Assembly (NCBI GenBank): GCA_016179055.1 | Contig: JACOSC010000192.1 | Coordinates: 1 to 43,273 of the forward strand | DNA length: 43,273 nt | Reading direction: 5' to 3' | DNA from: Acidobacteriota bacterium | GTDB taxonomy: Bacteria > Acidobacteriota > UBA6911 > JACOSC01 | In this document: positions 16,982-26,181 of the stretch, piece after piece | How positions within the stretch are numbered: the stretch's first letter is position 1 | How the letters are laid out: every line of letters starts with the position of its first letter | Made by a program: the position numbers and the translations under genes | Notes under the pieces: model-generated | Seen by the model: only the letters and a program-made list of their open reading frames with translations | Databases searched by the model: none | What the model was told of the DNA's origin: nothing

Positions 16982-18436
16982 ATGGCTACGATCCGCAACC
17001 AACCCGCGCCGCCTCATCCCGATGAAGCCCCGAGCCGTACATGGCGGGTCAACTTGTTCGAGAAGTTTCCATGGCTCAAGCGGGTGGTGAAGGCGCGCAG
17101 CTTTCAGTTCTCGATGATCCTTCCCAATCTGCTGCTGTTCTATCTGTTCATTCTGGCTGGACTGTTCGGTACGCCCATCGGCAGTCGCAACATCATCATC
17201 GTCTTTGTCTGGATCCTGTGGTGGTTTGTGCTGATCACCCTGATGGTGCCTCTGCTAGGCCGGGTCTGGTGCACGATGTGTCCGCTGCCGGTCTTCGGCG
17301 ACTGGCTGCAGCGGCGGGCGCTGGTCAAGGTCCGCAGCGGCGACACCGTCGGACTGCGCAATAAGCTGTTCGGCCTCAACAAACGCTGGCCGCGCAAGCT
17401 GAGCAACATCTGGCTGCAAAACTTCGGCTTTCTCTTTCTGGCGATTTTCAGCGCCTTGTTGGTCACCCGGCCGATCGTCAGCGCGCTGGTGTTTGGCTTG
17501 CTGATTGGGCTGGCGGTCGTCCTGGCCTATGTGTATCGCCTGCGCGCCTTCTGCAGTTATCTCTGCCCCATCAGCGGCTTCTTAAGCCTGTACTCGATGA
17601 CCTCGATGATTGAGTTGCGTTCGGTGAGCGCCGACGCCTGCCAGAAATGCACCTCCAAGGCCTGCGTGCGCGGCAGTGACCAGGGCTGGGCCTGTCCCTG
17701 GTACGTGTATATGGGGAAGCTGGACCGTAACAACTACTGCGGCCTGTGCATGGAATGCGTGAAGAGCTGCCCCAACGACAACATCGCGCTGTTCGCCCGT
17801 CCTTTCGCCAGCGATATCAAACTGAAAGGCTACGACGAAGTCTGGAAAGCCTGCATCATGCTGGTGCTGGCGCTCTCGTATTCGGTGGTGCTGCTGGGTC
17901 CCTGGGGACACATCAAGAATTGGGCTAATATCAGCGAGAGCGGAAACTGGGGCGGCTTCGCAGTGTACGCCTCGGCCACGACTTTGTTGGCTCTAGTCGT
18001 CTTTCCCGGCCTTCTATACTTGGTTGTGCGACTAGGCCAGTGGCTGGCGCGCGCCCGCGAGCACACGAGCCGTGAGCTGTTCATACGGCTGGCCTACACG
18101 CTGGTCCCGCTGGGACTGCTGGCTTGGATCGCGTTCAGCGTGCCTCTGGTGATGGTAAACGGGGCTTACATCATCTCCGTACTATCTGATCCGCTGGGCT
18201 GGGGGATGAACCTGTTTGGAACGGCCGGCTTCCACTGGCAGCCGCTCTGGCCGGCTTGGGTTCCTTACCTGCAGGCGCCGATCCTGCTGGCGGGGCTGTT
18301 CTGGTCGCTGCGCACCGGTTTTCACGTGGCCCTCGACCTCTTCGGGGATCGCGCGCTCGCCACGCGAGCGCTGGCGCCCCTATCGGTCTTTCTGACCGCG
18401 ATCACGATGGTATTCCTTGCCCTGTTTGTGGGATAA
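16982..18436 (+). CDS. Membrane polyferredoxin, NapH/NosR-like 4Fe-4S protein
   Basis: 484 residues with about six membrane helices (first near 45-64, 70-92, 150-185; three more after 285). Two membrane-edge Cys pairs typical of the NapH/NosR/CcoG group are seen: CTMCP (97/100) and CSYLCP (191/195). They are followed by two 4Fe-4S sites: C-x2-C-x4-C-x9-C (220, 223, 228, 238) and a classical C-x2-C-x2-C-x3-C-P (253, 256, 259, 263). Family members move electrons between quinol and periplasmic partners. Here the neighbours are CuA-type proteins, so quinol-to-copper transfer is plausible. RBS CGGAGG seven to eight nt upstream. No flavin-binding NosR N-terminal domain is present. Confidence 0.88.
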   Translation: MATIRNQPAPPHPDEAPSRTWRVNLFEKFPWLKRVVKARSFQFSMILPNLLLFYLFILAGLFGTPIGSRNIIIVFVWILWWFVLITLMVPLLGRVWCTMCPLPVFGDWLQRRALVKVRSGDTVGLRNKLFGLNKRWPRKLSNIWLQNFGFLFLAIFSALLVTRPIVSALVFGLLIGLAVVLAYVYRLRAFCSYLCPISGFLSLYSMTSMIELRSVSADACQKCTSKACVRGSDQGWACPWYVYMGKLDRNNYCGLCMECVKSCPNDNIALFARPFASDIKLKGYDEVWKACIMLVLALSYSVVLLGPWGHIKNWANISESGNWGGFAVYASATTLLALVVFPGLLYLVVRLGQWLARAREHTSRELFIRLAYTLVPLGLLAWIAFSVPLVMVNGAYIISVLSDPLGWGMNLFGTAGFHWQPLWPAWVPYLQAPILLAGLFWSLRTGFHVALDLFGDRALATRALAPLSVFLTAITMVFLALFVG

Positions 18437-18458
18437 GAGTTTGTTGGGAGGCTTCATA

Positions 18459-18971
18459 ATGAAAGCAACCATCGATAGAGTTCCAATTCTGGTTACTCTG
18501 ATCATGCTGGTCGCTCTGCCGTTGGCGCTGCTGGGCTACCATCGAATCTATCTGCCGTACAAGTTCCGCGGCGCCCGCATTATTACACTGACCGCGTTGG
18601 CCAGCGACGGCGTCTGGACGCGGGAGCCAGTGATGGGAATCAACTACTGGCGTAAGCATTTCTCGGCGACACCCAATATTCATATCCAACAAGGAGAGAG
18701 CGTGGTTCTCCGCCTGGCCAGCGCCGACGTGCTGCACAGCTTTGCCATCCCCGCGCTCAACATCGGGCCGATCGAAGTGCCGGCCGGCGAAGTGAGGGAA
18801 GTTAAGTTCACCGGCGAGCGGCCCGGCCCCTTGGTCTTTCTCTGCTGGCAAGTCTGCAGCCCGGTCCACGAAAAGCTGCGGGGCCAGATCGTCGTTCTCG
18901 GTCCCGGCGGCCAGCCCGGGCCCGAAGACCCTAAACTGGAGCCGGACCTCGATGGACGTTCCCCACAGTAA
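18459..18971 (+). CDS. CuA-like COX2-domain protein with Met-to-Leu ligand change
   Basis: 170 residues: one N-terminal membrane helix (about 9-27), then a COX2-like cupredoxin domain. Ligands His93 (VLHSFAIPAL), Cys129, Cys133 and His137 are in place, but the position of the CuA Met is Leu140 (CWQVCSPVHEKL). Loss of this weak ligand may alter redox potential or yield a different copper centre. The fold also matches oxidase subunit II more closely (HSFAIPALNIGPIEVPAG) than the first CuA protein does. Start 18459 is preceded by GGGAGG; 22 nt after the polyferredoxin stop. Last gene of the operon. Confidence 0.84.
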   Translation: MKATIDRVPILVTLIMLVALPLALLGYHRIYLPYKFRGARIITLTALASDGVWTREPVMGINYWRKHFSATPNIHIQQGESVVLRLASADVLHSFAIPALNIGPIEVPAGEVREVKFTGERPGPLVFLCWQVCSPVHEKLRGQIVVLGPGGQPGPEDPKLEPDLDGRSPQ

Positions 18972-19125
18972 CCCCTCCTCGATCAACACCCATCGCATCA
19001 TGGACATCACGCATCGCCCGCCCCCGCACCGGAACCGGACCTCTAGCCAGGGGATACTTCGACGGAGGATGAGATAGAGGAGTGTCAGGCATAGTATTAC
19101 GATGCGATGCACACAAACGGTATTC

Positions 19126-20292
19126 TCAGTTGGCTGTGCTGGCTGACGAAGGCAACGGGCTCGGGCGCGGTGTGGCCGGAGGCGGGGGCCCCGCCGTGGT
19201 TGTCAGCGAGGTGGCGCCCGCTCCCGCCCGGAAGGGCGAACCTGCGATATCCCTCAAAGCACCCGTCGTGGCATCGATGCTAAATCCCGATACGTTATTG
19301 GAACCAACATTCGCCACGTAGGCGAACCGACCCGTCGGATCAACGGCCACCGAGGCCGGCTGTGTCCCTGTTGGGAAGGGCGAGCCTTCGATCTCGGTCA
19401 GGGCGCCCGCCGTGGCGTTAATGCTGTACGCCGAGACGGTGTTCGCACCGAGACCGGAATTCGCCACGTAGGCGAACTGGCCTGTCGGGTCGACCGTCAC
19501 CGAGACGGGTTGCGTCCCCGCTAAGAAGGGTGATCCTTCAATTTCGGTCAAGGCGCCCGTCGTGACGTTAATGTTATAGGCCGAGAGATTGTTCGCACCG
19601 AGATCGGAATTCGCCACGTAGGCGAACCGGCCCGTCGGATCTACCGTCACCGAGACCGGCTGCGCCCCTGTAGGAAAGGGCGAGCCTTCGATCTCGGTCA
19701 GGGCACCGGTCGTGTCCTTGATCCTGTACGCCGAAACGGTGTTGGAATCACGGTTCGCCGAGTAGACAAACTGGCCCGTCGGATCTACGGCCACGGAGAA
19801 GGGAAGCATCCCCGCCGGGAAGGGAGAACCCTGGACCGGCGCCAAGGCGCCCGTCTCGACATGGATCTGGTAGGCCGAAACGGTTTCAGTACCGGTATTC
19901 GCCATGTAGACAAACTGTCCCGTCGGGTCTACCGTTACAGAGAAGGAGTGTGCGCCCTCTGGGGCAGGCGAGTCGGGACCGGGCGTCAGCGCGCCGGTCA
20001 TGGCCTGTACGTTGAACACGGAAATGCGTCCGTCATCATTCGCCACATAGAGGAACCGGCCGGTTGGGTCCACCGTTACCGATAAGGGACCCGTCCCCGC
20101 CGGGAAGGGGGAATCCTGTACCGGGGCCAAGGTGCCCGTCGTGGCGTGGATAGTGTACGCCGAGATGGTGTTTGAATCGGTATTTGCCACATAGACGAAG
20201 CCCTGGGGTTGGGCCCAGAGCGCGGGCCCGGCGCCCATTAATACAGAACTTAAAAACAGACTCAGAAATATGCTTTTCTTTCCATAGATCAT
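19126..20292 (-). CDS. Secreted seven-bladed beta-propeller (lactonase-like/YncE-like)
   Basis: 388 residues with a signal peptide (about 1-29). Seven or so copies of a ~48-residue blade follow, each with the pattern VDPTGRFAYVAN...SAY.I...TGAL...GSPF. The blades are close copies even at the DNA level, implying recent internal duplication. The fold matches 6-phosphogluconolactonase/YncE-type propellers, but no enzymatic residues can be assigned; a surface binding role is as likely. A Pro-rich tail (GPPPPATPRPSPLP) closes it. Start 20292 is chosen for AAGGAG six nt upstream; the longer frame has no signal peptide. Confidence 0.85.
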   Translation of the reverse strand: MIYGKKSIFLSLFLSSVLMGAGPALWAQPQGFVYVANTDSNTISAYTIHATTGTLAPVQDSPFPAGTGPLSVTVDPTGRFLYVANDDGRISVFNVQAMTGALTPGPDSPAPEGAHSFSVTVDPTGQFVYMANTGTETVSAYQIHVETGALAPVQGSPFPAGMLPFSVAVDPTGQFVYSANRDSNTVSAYRIKDTTGALTEIEGSPFPTGAQPVSVTVDPTGRFAYVANSDLGANNLSAYNINVTTGALTEIEGSPFLAGTQPVSVTVDPTGQFAYVANSGLGANTVSAYSINATAGALTEIEGSPFPTGTQPASVAVDPTGRFAYVANVGSNNVSGFSIDATTGALRDIAGSPFRAGAGATSLTTTAGPPPPATPRPSPLPSSASTAN

Positions 20293-20520
20293 ACTTTTCT
20301 CCTTCGCGCCATGGCGCCTGTCTGATAGTTGAACTTTGCGAGAATAGAACGGTCTGCGCACGTGGCTCCGCCGTATATTGACCGCATCCAGCGATTCTGG
20401 GGGAGAAGCCGAGGACGGTGCGAGCTCCATTCCAAAGATAACGCTGCTCGAGTGCACAAGGGATGTTGAACGTCAGCGCCGGGGTTGCATAAGCGCTCTG
20501 CCCGAGGATAAGCAACGGTT

Positions 20521-20902
20521 CTATATTGCGTCGGCGTAATGCCCGCCGCTAAAACTTTTTCTATCTGCCCTCGACACTCTCTTTCACCCTCTGCCCGCTT
20601 GACGATTCCGGCCATAATATTTCGTGACAACGCTACCGAGCCTCAAAAAAGAGGCCCTGGCTATTCACGAGGCTTGGAATGCTTGCCGCCTGTGAAACCG
20701 GCCGGCCTTCCGTAAGATTCAGATGAACGCCCACGCCCAGCTTAGGCGCTTGGCGAGCGAACGCAGCGACCGACTCGAACCCCGCTCCGTTCGCCATCAG
20801 GCTCGCGCTGGTGATAATCCCTTTTTTGTATCCCTCGATGATCGCATGACTGACTACATCCGTCAGACCAAAATCATCCGCGGTCACAATCAACTTCTTC
20901 AT
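20521..20902 (-). pseudogene. Broken YdjC/ChbG-family carbohydrate deacetylase
   Basis: The N-terminus MKKLIVTADDFGLTD with the metal-binding Asp-Asp pair and GVHLNLTEGRPV is typical of the YdjC/ChbG family (about 270-300 residues), which deacetylates sugar substrates. The frame ends in TAG at residue ~89 (LFFEAR). A second frame then continues family-like sequence (ECRGQIEKVLAAGITPT) up to about 20521, after which homology disappears. So it carries a stop/frameshift and a 3' deletion. It follows the glycosyltransferase gene on the same strand with a 38-nt gap. Confidence 0.75.
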
Positions 20903-20940
20903 ACGCTTTCGATGCTGCCATCCTCGCCGGACGACGAACC

Positions 20941-22578
20941 TCACGGCCGCCATGCCATCTCATAAATTTGGGTGGTGCGTACGCCATCCACCCATATCTC
21001 TTTGACTGGCCGGTAGTGTTGCTCGAGGTAATCCAGCTCGGCTTGGTTCTCGAAATATCTCAGCCCTTTCTGTGCAATGATATAAACTGGGGTGATAGCT
21101 GAAATCTGGCCGGAGGCCAAGGGAGGACCGGAAAGTCCTACGGCCACCAGGTCGGGTCGCTGGAATCTTCGGGAATAAACCTCCACCAGGCCTGGGCTGT
21201 CCTGGTGGGCCACAACGCTGCCGCGCGCGGCTTGCTGAGCAATGAACGCCATGGCTTCGCGGATGCCGGCCTCATAGATTTCATCGTGCGGGAAGTAGTA
21301 GGCCCGGCGACTCTCGCCGCCACCCAGCATGTTCACGTACAGTAATGGATAAGGGATTTGGGACAAGGCGGTCCACGCCGGCGCCAGGAGAAAAATCGCC
21401 AAAACGGCGATCGCCGGCACAAGCCGAGCCGGCCGGCTCCAGGGCAGTGATTGGAGTTTCCGGTAAACGGCCGCCAGGCCAAGGGCCGCCGTCATATACA
21501 CCATCGGCAGCGCGCTCAGCGTATAGCGCAGCCATTTCGCATTGAAAAGCGAGTACGGAACGATCCAGAGCACCAGCATAAAGCGCAGAAAGAACACTCC
21601 CTCCTGCTTGGGTCCGCGCAGGACTAGTGCCAACCCGATGAGAAACGCCAGCAGTAAAACCGGCGGCGTTTTTACCGCCACATAGAGCAAGTAAAAATAA
21701 ATCGGCGTGTGATTCGTAAATGTCCAGGGCGTGTTGTAATACAGATGCCCCATCATTTCATAACCGTGGTGCGTCAGCGTCTTCTCCGAAGCATAAACCA
21801 ACATATAGCGGAGCGTGTCCGTGTGGAATACCACCGGATTGGCCAGGGCGAAGGTCAGAAAGAAAGCCAGGAAGAGAAGGGCCAGCGCACGCTTGCCCAA
21901 AGGCGAGTTGCTCTGCGGATCATGCGGCCGTGAGAAGTGATAAAGAAAATTCAGTCCCAAGTAGTGAGGGAAATATTTGGACGCCAGCATCAGTCCGAAA
22001 CTGGCGCCGCTCAGCTTATAAAAGCGGTCTCGCCGCGCAGTATCGACCGGCCCTTCGTGCTTGGCTTTAAAATAAAAATAAAAGCCCAGCCAGGTGAAGA
22101 AAACCAACAGCGTATCTTCCTTGGCGATGCGATTCCAAGCGATAGCATTTATGCCGGTCGCCCAAAGCGCCGCCGTGAGCCATCCCGTCATCGGGCCAAA
22201 CAACTTGCGGGCAAGAAGAAAAAGCACGACCGTGGTCAGCGCGCCGAAAAGAGCATTGGGCAACCTTATAGCCGTCTCTTCAGAGATGGTCAAGTGGGGT
22301 CGGGTGGAAGCCACCGCTCCATTCCACGTCTCGGCGGCTATCATGGAACCCGTGATGAGCATTTTCATCAACATGGGATGTTCGGCGTTCACCTTGAAAT
22401 CCCCGGCGCGGTAGGACTGGGCCGCCTGCGCTTTATGCGCCTCATCTTCGCTGAGTCCCACGGCGTCCAATCTATAAGCGCGCAAGGCCAGCGCCACAAC
22501 CGTGAGCAGCATCAGCGCCAGAATCTCTCTGTGCCTCCCGGCGGCTTTCTCTGGATGATTGGAATTGTCGGGTATCAT
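20941..22578 (-). CDS. GT-C (ArnT/PMT-like, GT39/83) membrane glycosyltransferase
   Basis: 545-residue protein with about ten membrane helices. It has the family's first-loop acidic motif (GLSEDEAHKAQAA) and the AEHPMLMKM segment seen in dolichyl-phosphate-mannose:protein mannosyltransferase/ArnT relatives, then a soluble C-terminal domain. Such enzymes transfer a sugar from a polyprenyl-phosphate donor to lipid or protein on the periplasmic side. The start is set at ATG 22578 with AGAGG six nt upstream, two codons inside a TTG-initiated longer frame. The YdjC remnant downstream may once have formed a glycan-modifying pair with it. Confidence 0.85.
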   Translation of the reverse strand: MIPDNSNHPEKAAGRHREILALMLLTVVALALRAYRLDAVGLSEDEAHKAQAAQSYRAGDFKVNAEHPMLMKMLITGSMIAAETWNGAVASTRPHLTISEETAIRLPNALFGALTTVVLFLLARKLFGPMTGWLTAALWATGINAIAWNRIAKEDTLLVFFTWLGFYFYFKAKHEGPVDTARRDRFYKLSGASFGLMLASKYFPHYLGLNFLYHFSRPHDPQSNSPLGKRALALLFLAFFLTFALANPVVFHTDTLRYMLVYASEKTLTHHGYEMMGHLYYNTPWTFTNHTPIYFYLLYVAVKTPPVLLLAFLIGLALVLRGPKQEGVFFLRFMLVLWIVPYSLFNAKWLRYTLSALPMVYMTAALGLAAVYRKLQSLPWSRPARLVPAIAVLAIFLLAPAWTALSQIPYPLLYVNMLGGGESRRAYYFPHDEIYEAGIREAMAFIAQQAARGSVVAHQDSPGLVEVYSRRFQRPDLVAVGLSGPPLASGQISAITPVYIIAQKGLRYFENQAELDYLEQHYRPVKEIWVDGVRTTQIYEMAWRP

Positions 22579-22660
22579 TGGCAACCTCTAGATGGTAATT
22601 AGAAGGCTCGACGATCACATGGCGCTCGTGGTCCGGCCCTCACCTCAAATTCCCTTTGGT

Positions 22661-23530
22661 TTAATTAGAAAGACCGGTCGCCCACTCGGACGAGGCCCGG
22701 GCACGGGGTTCTTGGTCCGCACGCGCCACGGGAACGATTTCGTACTGATCGTAGTCAATAGTGAATCTGTGTTTGCCAAAAATTCTCACCTGCGTAATCG
22801 ACTCGTCTTTCTGCGGAAGCCAGAAGTCCCCGATCTTCTGATAGCGTCGCACGAAATCGACCCGCTTGGTCCAAAACGACAGGTTTTTGGCGGGACGCCC
22901 GGCGGTTTTTACGATGGCAAACTCATGGGCCTCGATCCAGATCCGGCCTTCGAACAAATACTTGTCGCGGCGCTTGGGGATGGCCTGAACGAGGAAGCAG
23001 TGATAGCCTTCCGCGTCGTCTTCACCGAGCAACTCAAAGTAATAGTTGTCCGGGATGATCTCGCTGTCGTGCCGGTTGCGTCCAGCCGCCGTCTCGACCT
23101 CACTTTCCAACAAGGGCTGAAAGACGCGCCTGCGGACGGTACCGGATCCTCTTTCCGAAACGATTTGGAACGCCTTGGTGGCCGGCGCGCGATACTGCAT
23201 GCGCACTTGAGTTTCGGCGCGTACCCTGTCCTTATCGTTCTTGACCCGATACGTGCGACTACCTGAATATTGCAGCAGGCGGGCTTCTCGCTCTCGGTTG
23301 CGTTCCAACAATTTCGCAAAGAGCGTTTCGCCCGTCATTCCTTCGGGGGAGGGATGCGCGACGAAGGCCTCCGGGATCTCCTGCGCGGCTGGCGCCGGCG
23401 GAAGGGCCGGGAGCGCGGCCGCCGACAGCAATTCCAGCAGCAAAGTCCCCATGAATAATCGCGGTGTGCTCTGAATGCTTCGTTTCGGCGCTTCTTTCTT
23501 TCTAATGCGGTCCTGTTTCCAGCATGCCAT
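22661..23530 (-). CDS. Outer membrane lipoprotein-sorting-like (LolA/B fold) protein
   Basis: 289 residues with a signal segment (about 22-48). The remainder resembles the LolA/LolB-fold proteins annotated as outer-membrane lipoprotein-sorting: repeated beta strands such as RIWIEAHEFAIVKTAGRPAK followed by FWLPQKDESITQVRIFGK. The start at 23530 is chosen because AGAGGAA lies six nt upstream; the stop of the TonB receptor gene (23541) is 10 nt before it, so the two are likely co-transcribed. Its ligand is not evident. Confidence 0.72.
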   Translation of the reverse strand: MACWKQDRIRKKEAPKRSIQSTPRLFMGTLLLELLSAAALPALPPAPAAQEIPEAFVAHPSPEGMTGETLFAKLLERNREREARLLQYSGSRTYRVKNDKDRVRAETQVRMQYRAPATKAFQIVSERGSGTVRRRVFQPLLESEVETAAGRNRHDSEIIPDNYYFELLGEDDAEGYHCFLVQAIPKRRDKYLFEGRIWIEAHEFAIVKTAGRPAKNLSFWTKRVDFVRRYQKIGDFWLPQKDESITQVRIFGKHRFTIDYDQYEIVPVARADQEPRARASSEWATGLSN

Positions 23531-23540
23531 AAGTTTCCTC

Positions 23541-26096
23541 TCAATAATTAACGACGAACTTGCCACCGAAGGACCGTCCGACGCCGTTCGATAAACCGCC
23601 AAAGCCGGCGCTGGCTAGATTGCCTTGAAAGTCCCGGGGATTGAAATGATTCGTGAGATTGAACACCTTCACTCCTACGCGGGCCTTGTATTTTTTTCCG
23701 ACCCACGGGACGGTCACATTCTTCATGATTTGCAGATCCAGCGAAGCGAACATCGGAAAACGTCCCGCGCGATTGCGCGGGCCGACAAAATTTCGGTCCT
23801 CGTCGAGGATCGAAAGCGGAAACCCGGTGTGAATGTCGAGAACGGGCGCCACGATGATCCCATATTTCACACCGATGTCGCCCCAAAGCAGGAAGCGGTG
23901 CGTCGCGTCCCACGGCAGCCGCGACCGCTCATCACGGCGAATGATTGGGTTTTCAAAGTTCCCAAGAAAAGCGTTGAAATCATTCAAATCGCCCATCGCC
24001 GCCGAGCGCACGTAAGACGCGACGATCTGGTCCGTCGCGCGGAGTTTATAGCGGGCTGTCACCTGGAATTCTTTGTAACGGGCGTTGCCGCGGCTGCTGA
24101 GCAGAAGAAGGCTGCCGCGTATGGGGTCTTCGATCGGGTCCAGCACATAATCACGTCGCCCTTCCCGTTGTTGATAGCCCACGCGGACGAAGAGATTATG
24201 GCGCCACTCCCGGTCCAACTCGACGTTCCAGTTCACACTGCGGGGTGTGCGAAACTCCCCTTTATCGAGCACGAGGCGCTGAAGACTTGGACTGCCAAGA
24301 ATCGTTGTTCCATCGGCGGCAAACGGCGTCAGCACGCGCGCTTGCCGTTGTGTGAAGGCGCCGACGCCCAGCGGGATTTTATCGTAGAACAGACCGACAC
24401 CGCCGCGCACGACCGTTCTCCCATCCTTGATCGGCAAGAACGCAAATCCCCAGCGCGGCGCCACGTTATTGTTGTTGGCGAGGCTGTCACGATCGTAGCG
24501 CACGCCGTACTCAAGGGTGAGTCGGCCGTTGACGCTCCACTTGTCCTGGAAGTAAGCGAGATACTCGCCTTTATTGCGATGGAGCCGAGGGTCGCCCACA
24601 AAATCAATCTCCTGGCTGCGCGTGCCGTTGGCCCGTAAGATGCGAACGGGCTGGCTGGCGTGGAGGGCGTCAAACGTCGTGTAACTATAGCCGGCGGCCA
24701 CCTTCATCCCATGCGAGCCGTAAAACGACCGCGGGGCGAAGTGGTAAACTTCCAGCGCTTCATAGCGCCGGCTCTCGCGGTCCTGGCGGTTGAAAAAGCT
24801 CCCCGAGTTTATGTTGGGCGCAAAATTCATGACATCGCTTCCCGAGCTGGGAAACACGTCGGCGTCGAATTGCTTGATGCTGAAATAGGATTCGAGCAGC
24901 GAACCGCCTGCCCGTATCATGCGTTCGTTGATCCCCCAAAAGAAGCCCCGTTGTCGGAAATTCGCCGTCACGGTTTGCGGATTAAAGGTGTTCAGACCCA
25001 CGAAGCCCAATTTCTGCGGGAACAAGGAAAACGACGCGGCCAGATGGTTGGCGTCGTCGATGTCCCAATCGATCTGGGTGAACGAATCGAAGCTCTCCAG
25101 CAGGCGATCCCGCTCCAGCGGCGGCAGGTTCTTGGCCTCAATCTGGGTGCGAACAAATCGATACTCGAACGATTGGAGAAACTTCACTTTATCCTTTGTC
25201 ACCGGGCCGCTGAAGGTCAGGCGCGGGGTGACGGATCCGATCCCGACGATGTGTCCACCCCGGCGGCGTACGCGTGGGAAAAAATCCTGGAACTGTGTCT
25301 TCCAATGGCCCGTGCCGCGGCGCGTCTCGATGCTGGTGACGCCGCCGGTGAACTTGCCGTATTCCGCGGCGTAGGGATTGGTCAATACCTGCATGGACGC
25401 GATCGCTTCCATCGGTAAGTTGATGGCGTACTCTCCGGTCGCCGGATCGGTGACGTTGGCACTGTTGACCACCAGGCCGCTCTGGCCGGCGCGGGCGCCC
25501 TTCACGTTAATCAATCCGTCCGGGCCGCGTACGACGCCAGGAATCAGCGGCAGGGCATCCTGAAAGCGCTCGTTGACCAGCGGGACGGTTTGCAGCGTGT
25601 CTTGTTTAAATTCCGTGGCGGGCGCCACCTCTTTGGCGCCTAGGCTCTCGGTGGTCGCCTCGACCGTGATGTTTTCACGGAGCTCCTGCAGATCGAGACG
25701 AAGGTTTTCTACAACGGCCGCTCCCGCCGTCACAGTAACGGTCCTGACAACGGTCTTGAACCCTGGCAAGCCGGCCTCCAGCGCGTAGAGGCCTGGGGGC
25801 AACCCGGCAAATTGGTACTTCCCCGTATCCTCAGAAAAAGCAGAGAGGGGCGCTGAGCCCAGAGGCGCTCCGCTCAATTTCAAACTCACCCCCGGAATAT
25901 TAAAGGGCTGCCCATCCGGACCCACCGCGCTGACGGCGCCTTGCAGGCCGCCAGTGGCTGGTGATTCGCCGTGCAGGCTCGAAGCCATTAGGAGGGCCAC
26001 GGCTGAGATAGTTACCAAGGCTCGCATCCCGCTCACTGGCCGCGTGATCCCGCCGGGGCGTAGGCAAAAATAAATCGGATTCACTCTGGCTCTCAT
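23541..26096 (-). CDS. TonB-dependent receptor, Oar-like, with carboxypeptidase-regulatory-like domain
   Basis: 851 residues. Signal peptide (the real start may be the Met at codon 24, giving MRALVTISAVALLMASS), then a carboxypeptidase-regulatory-like domain (about 60-125; TGKYQFAGLPPGLYALEAGLPG), plug domain with the ARAGQSGLVVNSANVTDPATG region, and a large beta-barrel ending FGGKFVVNY. Members import large ligands or polymers through the outer membrane using TonB energy and are strongly expanded in Acidobacteriota. No TonB/ExbB genes are in the window. Confidence 0.86.
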   Translation of the reverse strand: MRARVNPIYFCLRPGGITRPVSGMRALVTISAVALLMASSLHGESPATGGLQGAVSAVGPDGQPFNIPGVSLKLSGAPLGSAPLSAFSEDTGKYQFAGLPPGLYALEAGLPGFKTVVRTVTVTAGAAVVENLRLDLQELRENITVEATTESLGAKEVAPATEFKQDTLQTVPLVNERFQDALPLIPGVVRGPDGLINVKGARAGQSGLVVNSANVTDPATGEYAINLPMEAIASMQVLTNPYAAEYGKFTGGVTSIETRRGTGHWKTQFQDFFPRVRRRGGHIVGIGSVTPRLTFSGPVTKDKVKFLQSFEYRFVRTQIEAKNLPPLERDRLLESFDSFTQIDWDIDDANHLAASFSLFPQKLGFVGLNTFNPQTVTANFRQRGFFWGINERMIRAGGSLLESYFSIKQFDADVFPSSGSDVMNFAPNINSGSFFNRQDRESRRYEALEVYHFAPRSFYGSHGMKVAAGYSYTTFDALHASQPVRILRANGTRSQEIDFVGDPRLHRNKGEYLAYFQDKWSVNGRLTLEYGVRYDRDSLANNNNVAPRWGFAFLPIKDGRTVVRGGVGLFYDKIPLGVGAFTQRQARVLTPFAADGTTILGSPSLQRLVLDKGEFRTPRSVNWNVELDREWRHNLFVRVGYQQREGRRDYVLDPIEDPIRGSLLLLSSRGNARYKEFQVTARYKLRATDQIVASYVRSAAMGDLNDFNAFLGNFENPIIRRDERSRLPWDATHRFLLWGDIGVKYGIIVAPVLDIHTGFPLSILDEDRNFVGPRNRAGRFPMFASLDLQIMKNVTVPWVGKKYKARVGVKVFNLTNHFNPRDFQGNLASAGFGGLSNGVGRSFGGKFVVNY

Positions 26097-26181
26097 ATAT
26101 TCTTCAGGATGGCGCGACCGGCAAGCGCCGGCCTGCCGTCTACGCGGATTGAATTTTCACGGCGTTGGTCATCGCTCTTTC

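Noticed and set aside
16347..18971. Cytochrome oxidase or nitrous-oxide reductase operon
   Set aside because: CuA-type proteins and a NosR-like protein are present, but no subunit I with heme ligands, no NosZ propeller, no NosDFY and no CxxCH motifs are found.
20633..20902. YdjC gene interrupted by a recoded stop
   Set aside because: The stop is TAG, the continuation is in another frame, and the C-terminal two thirds are missing.
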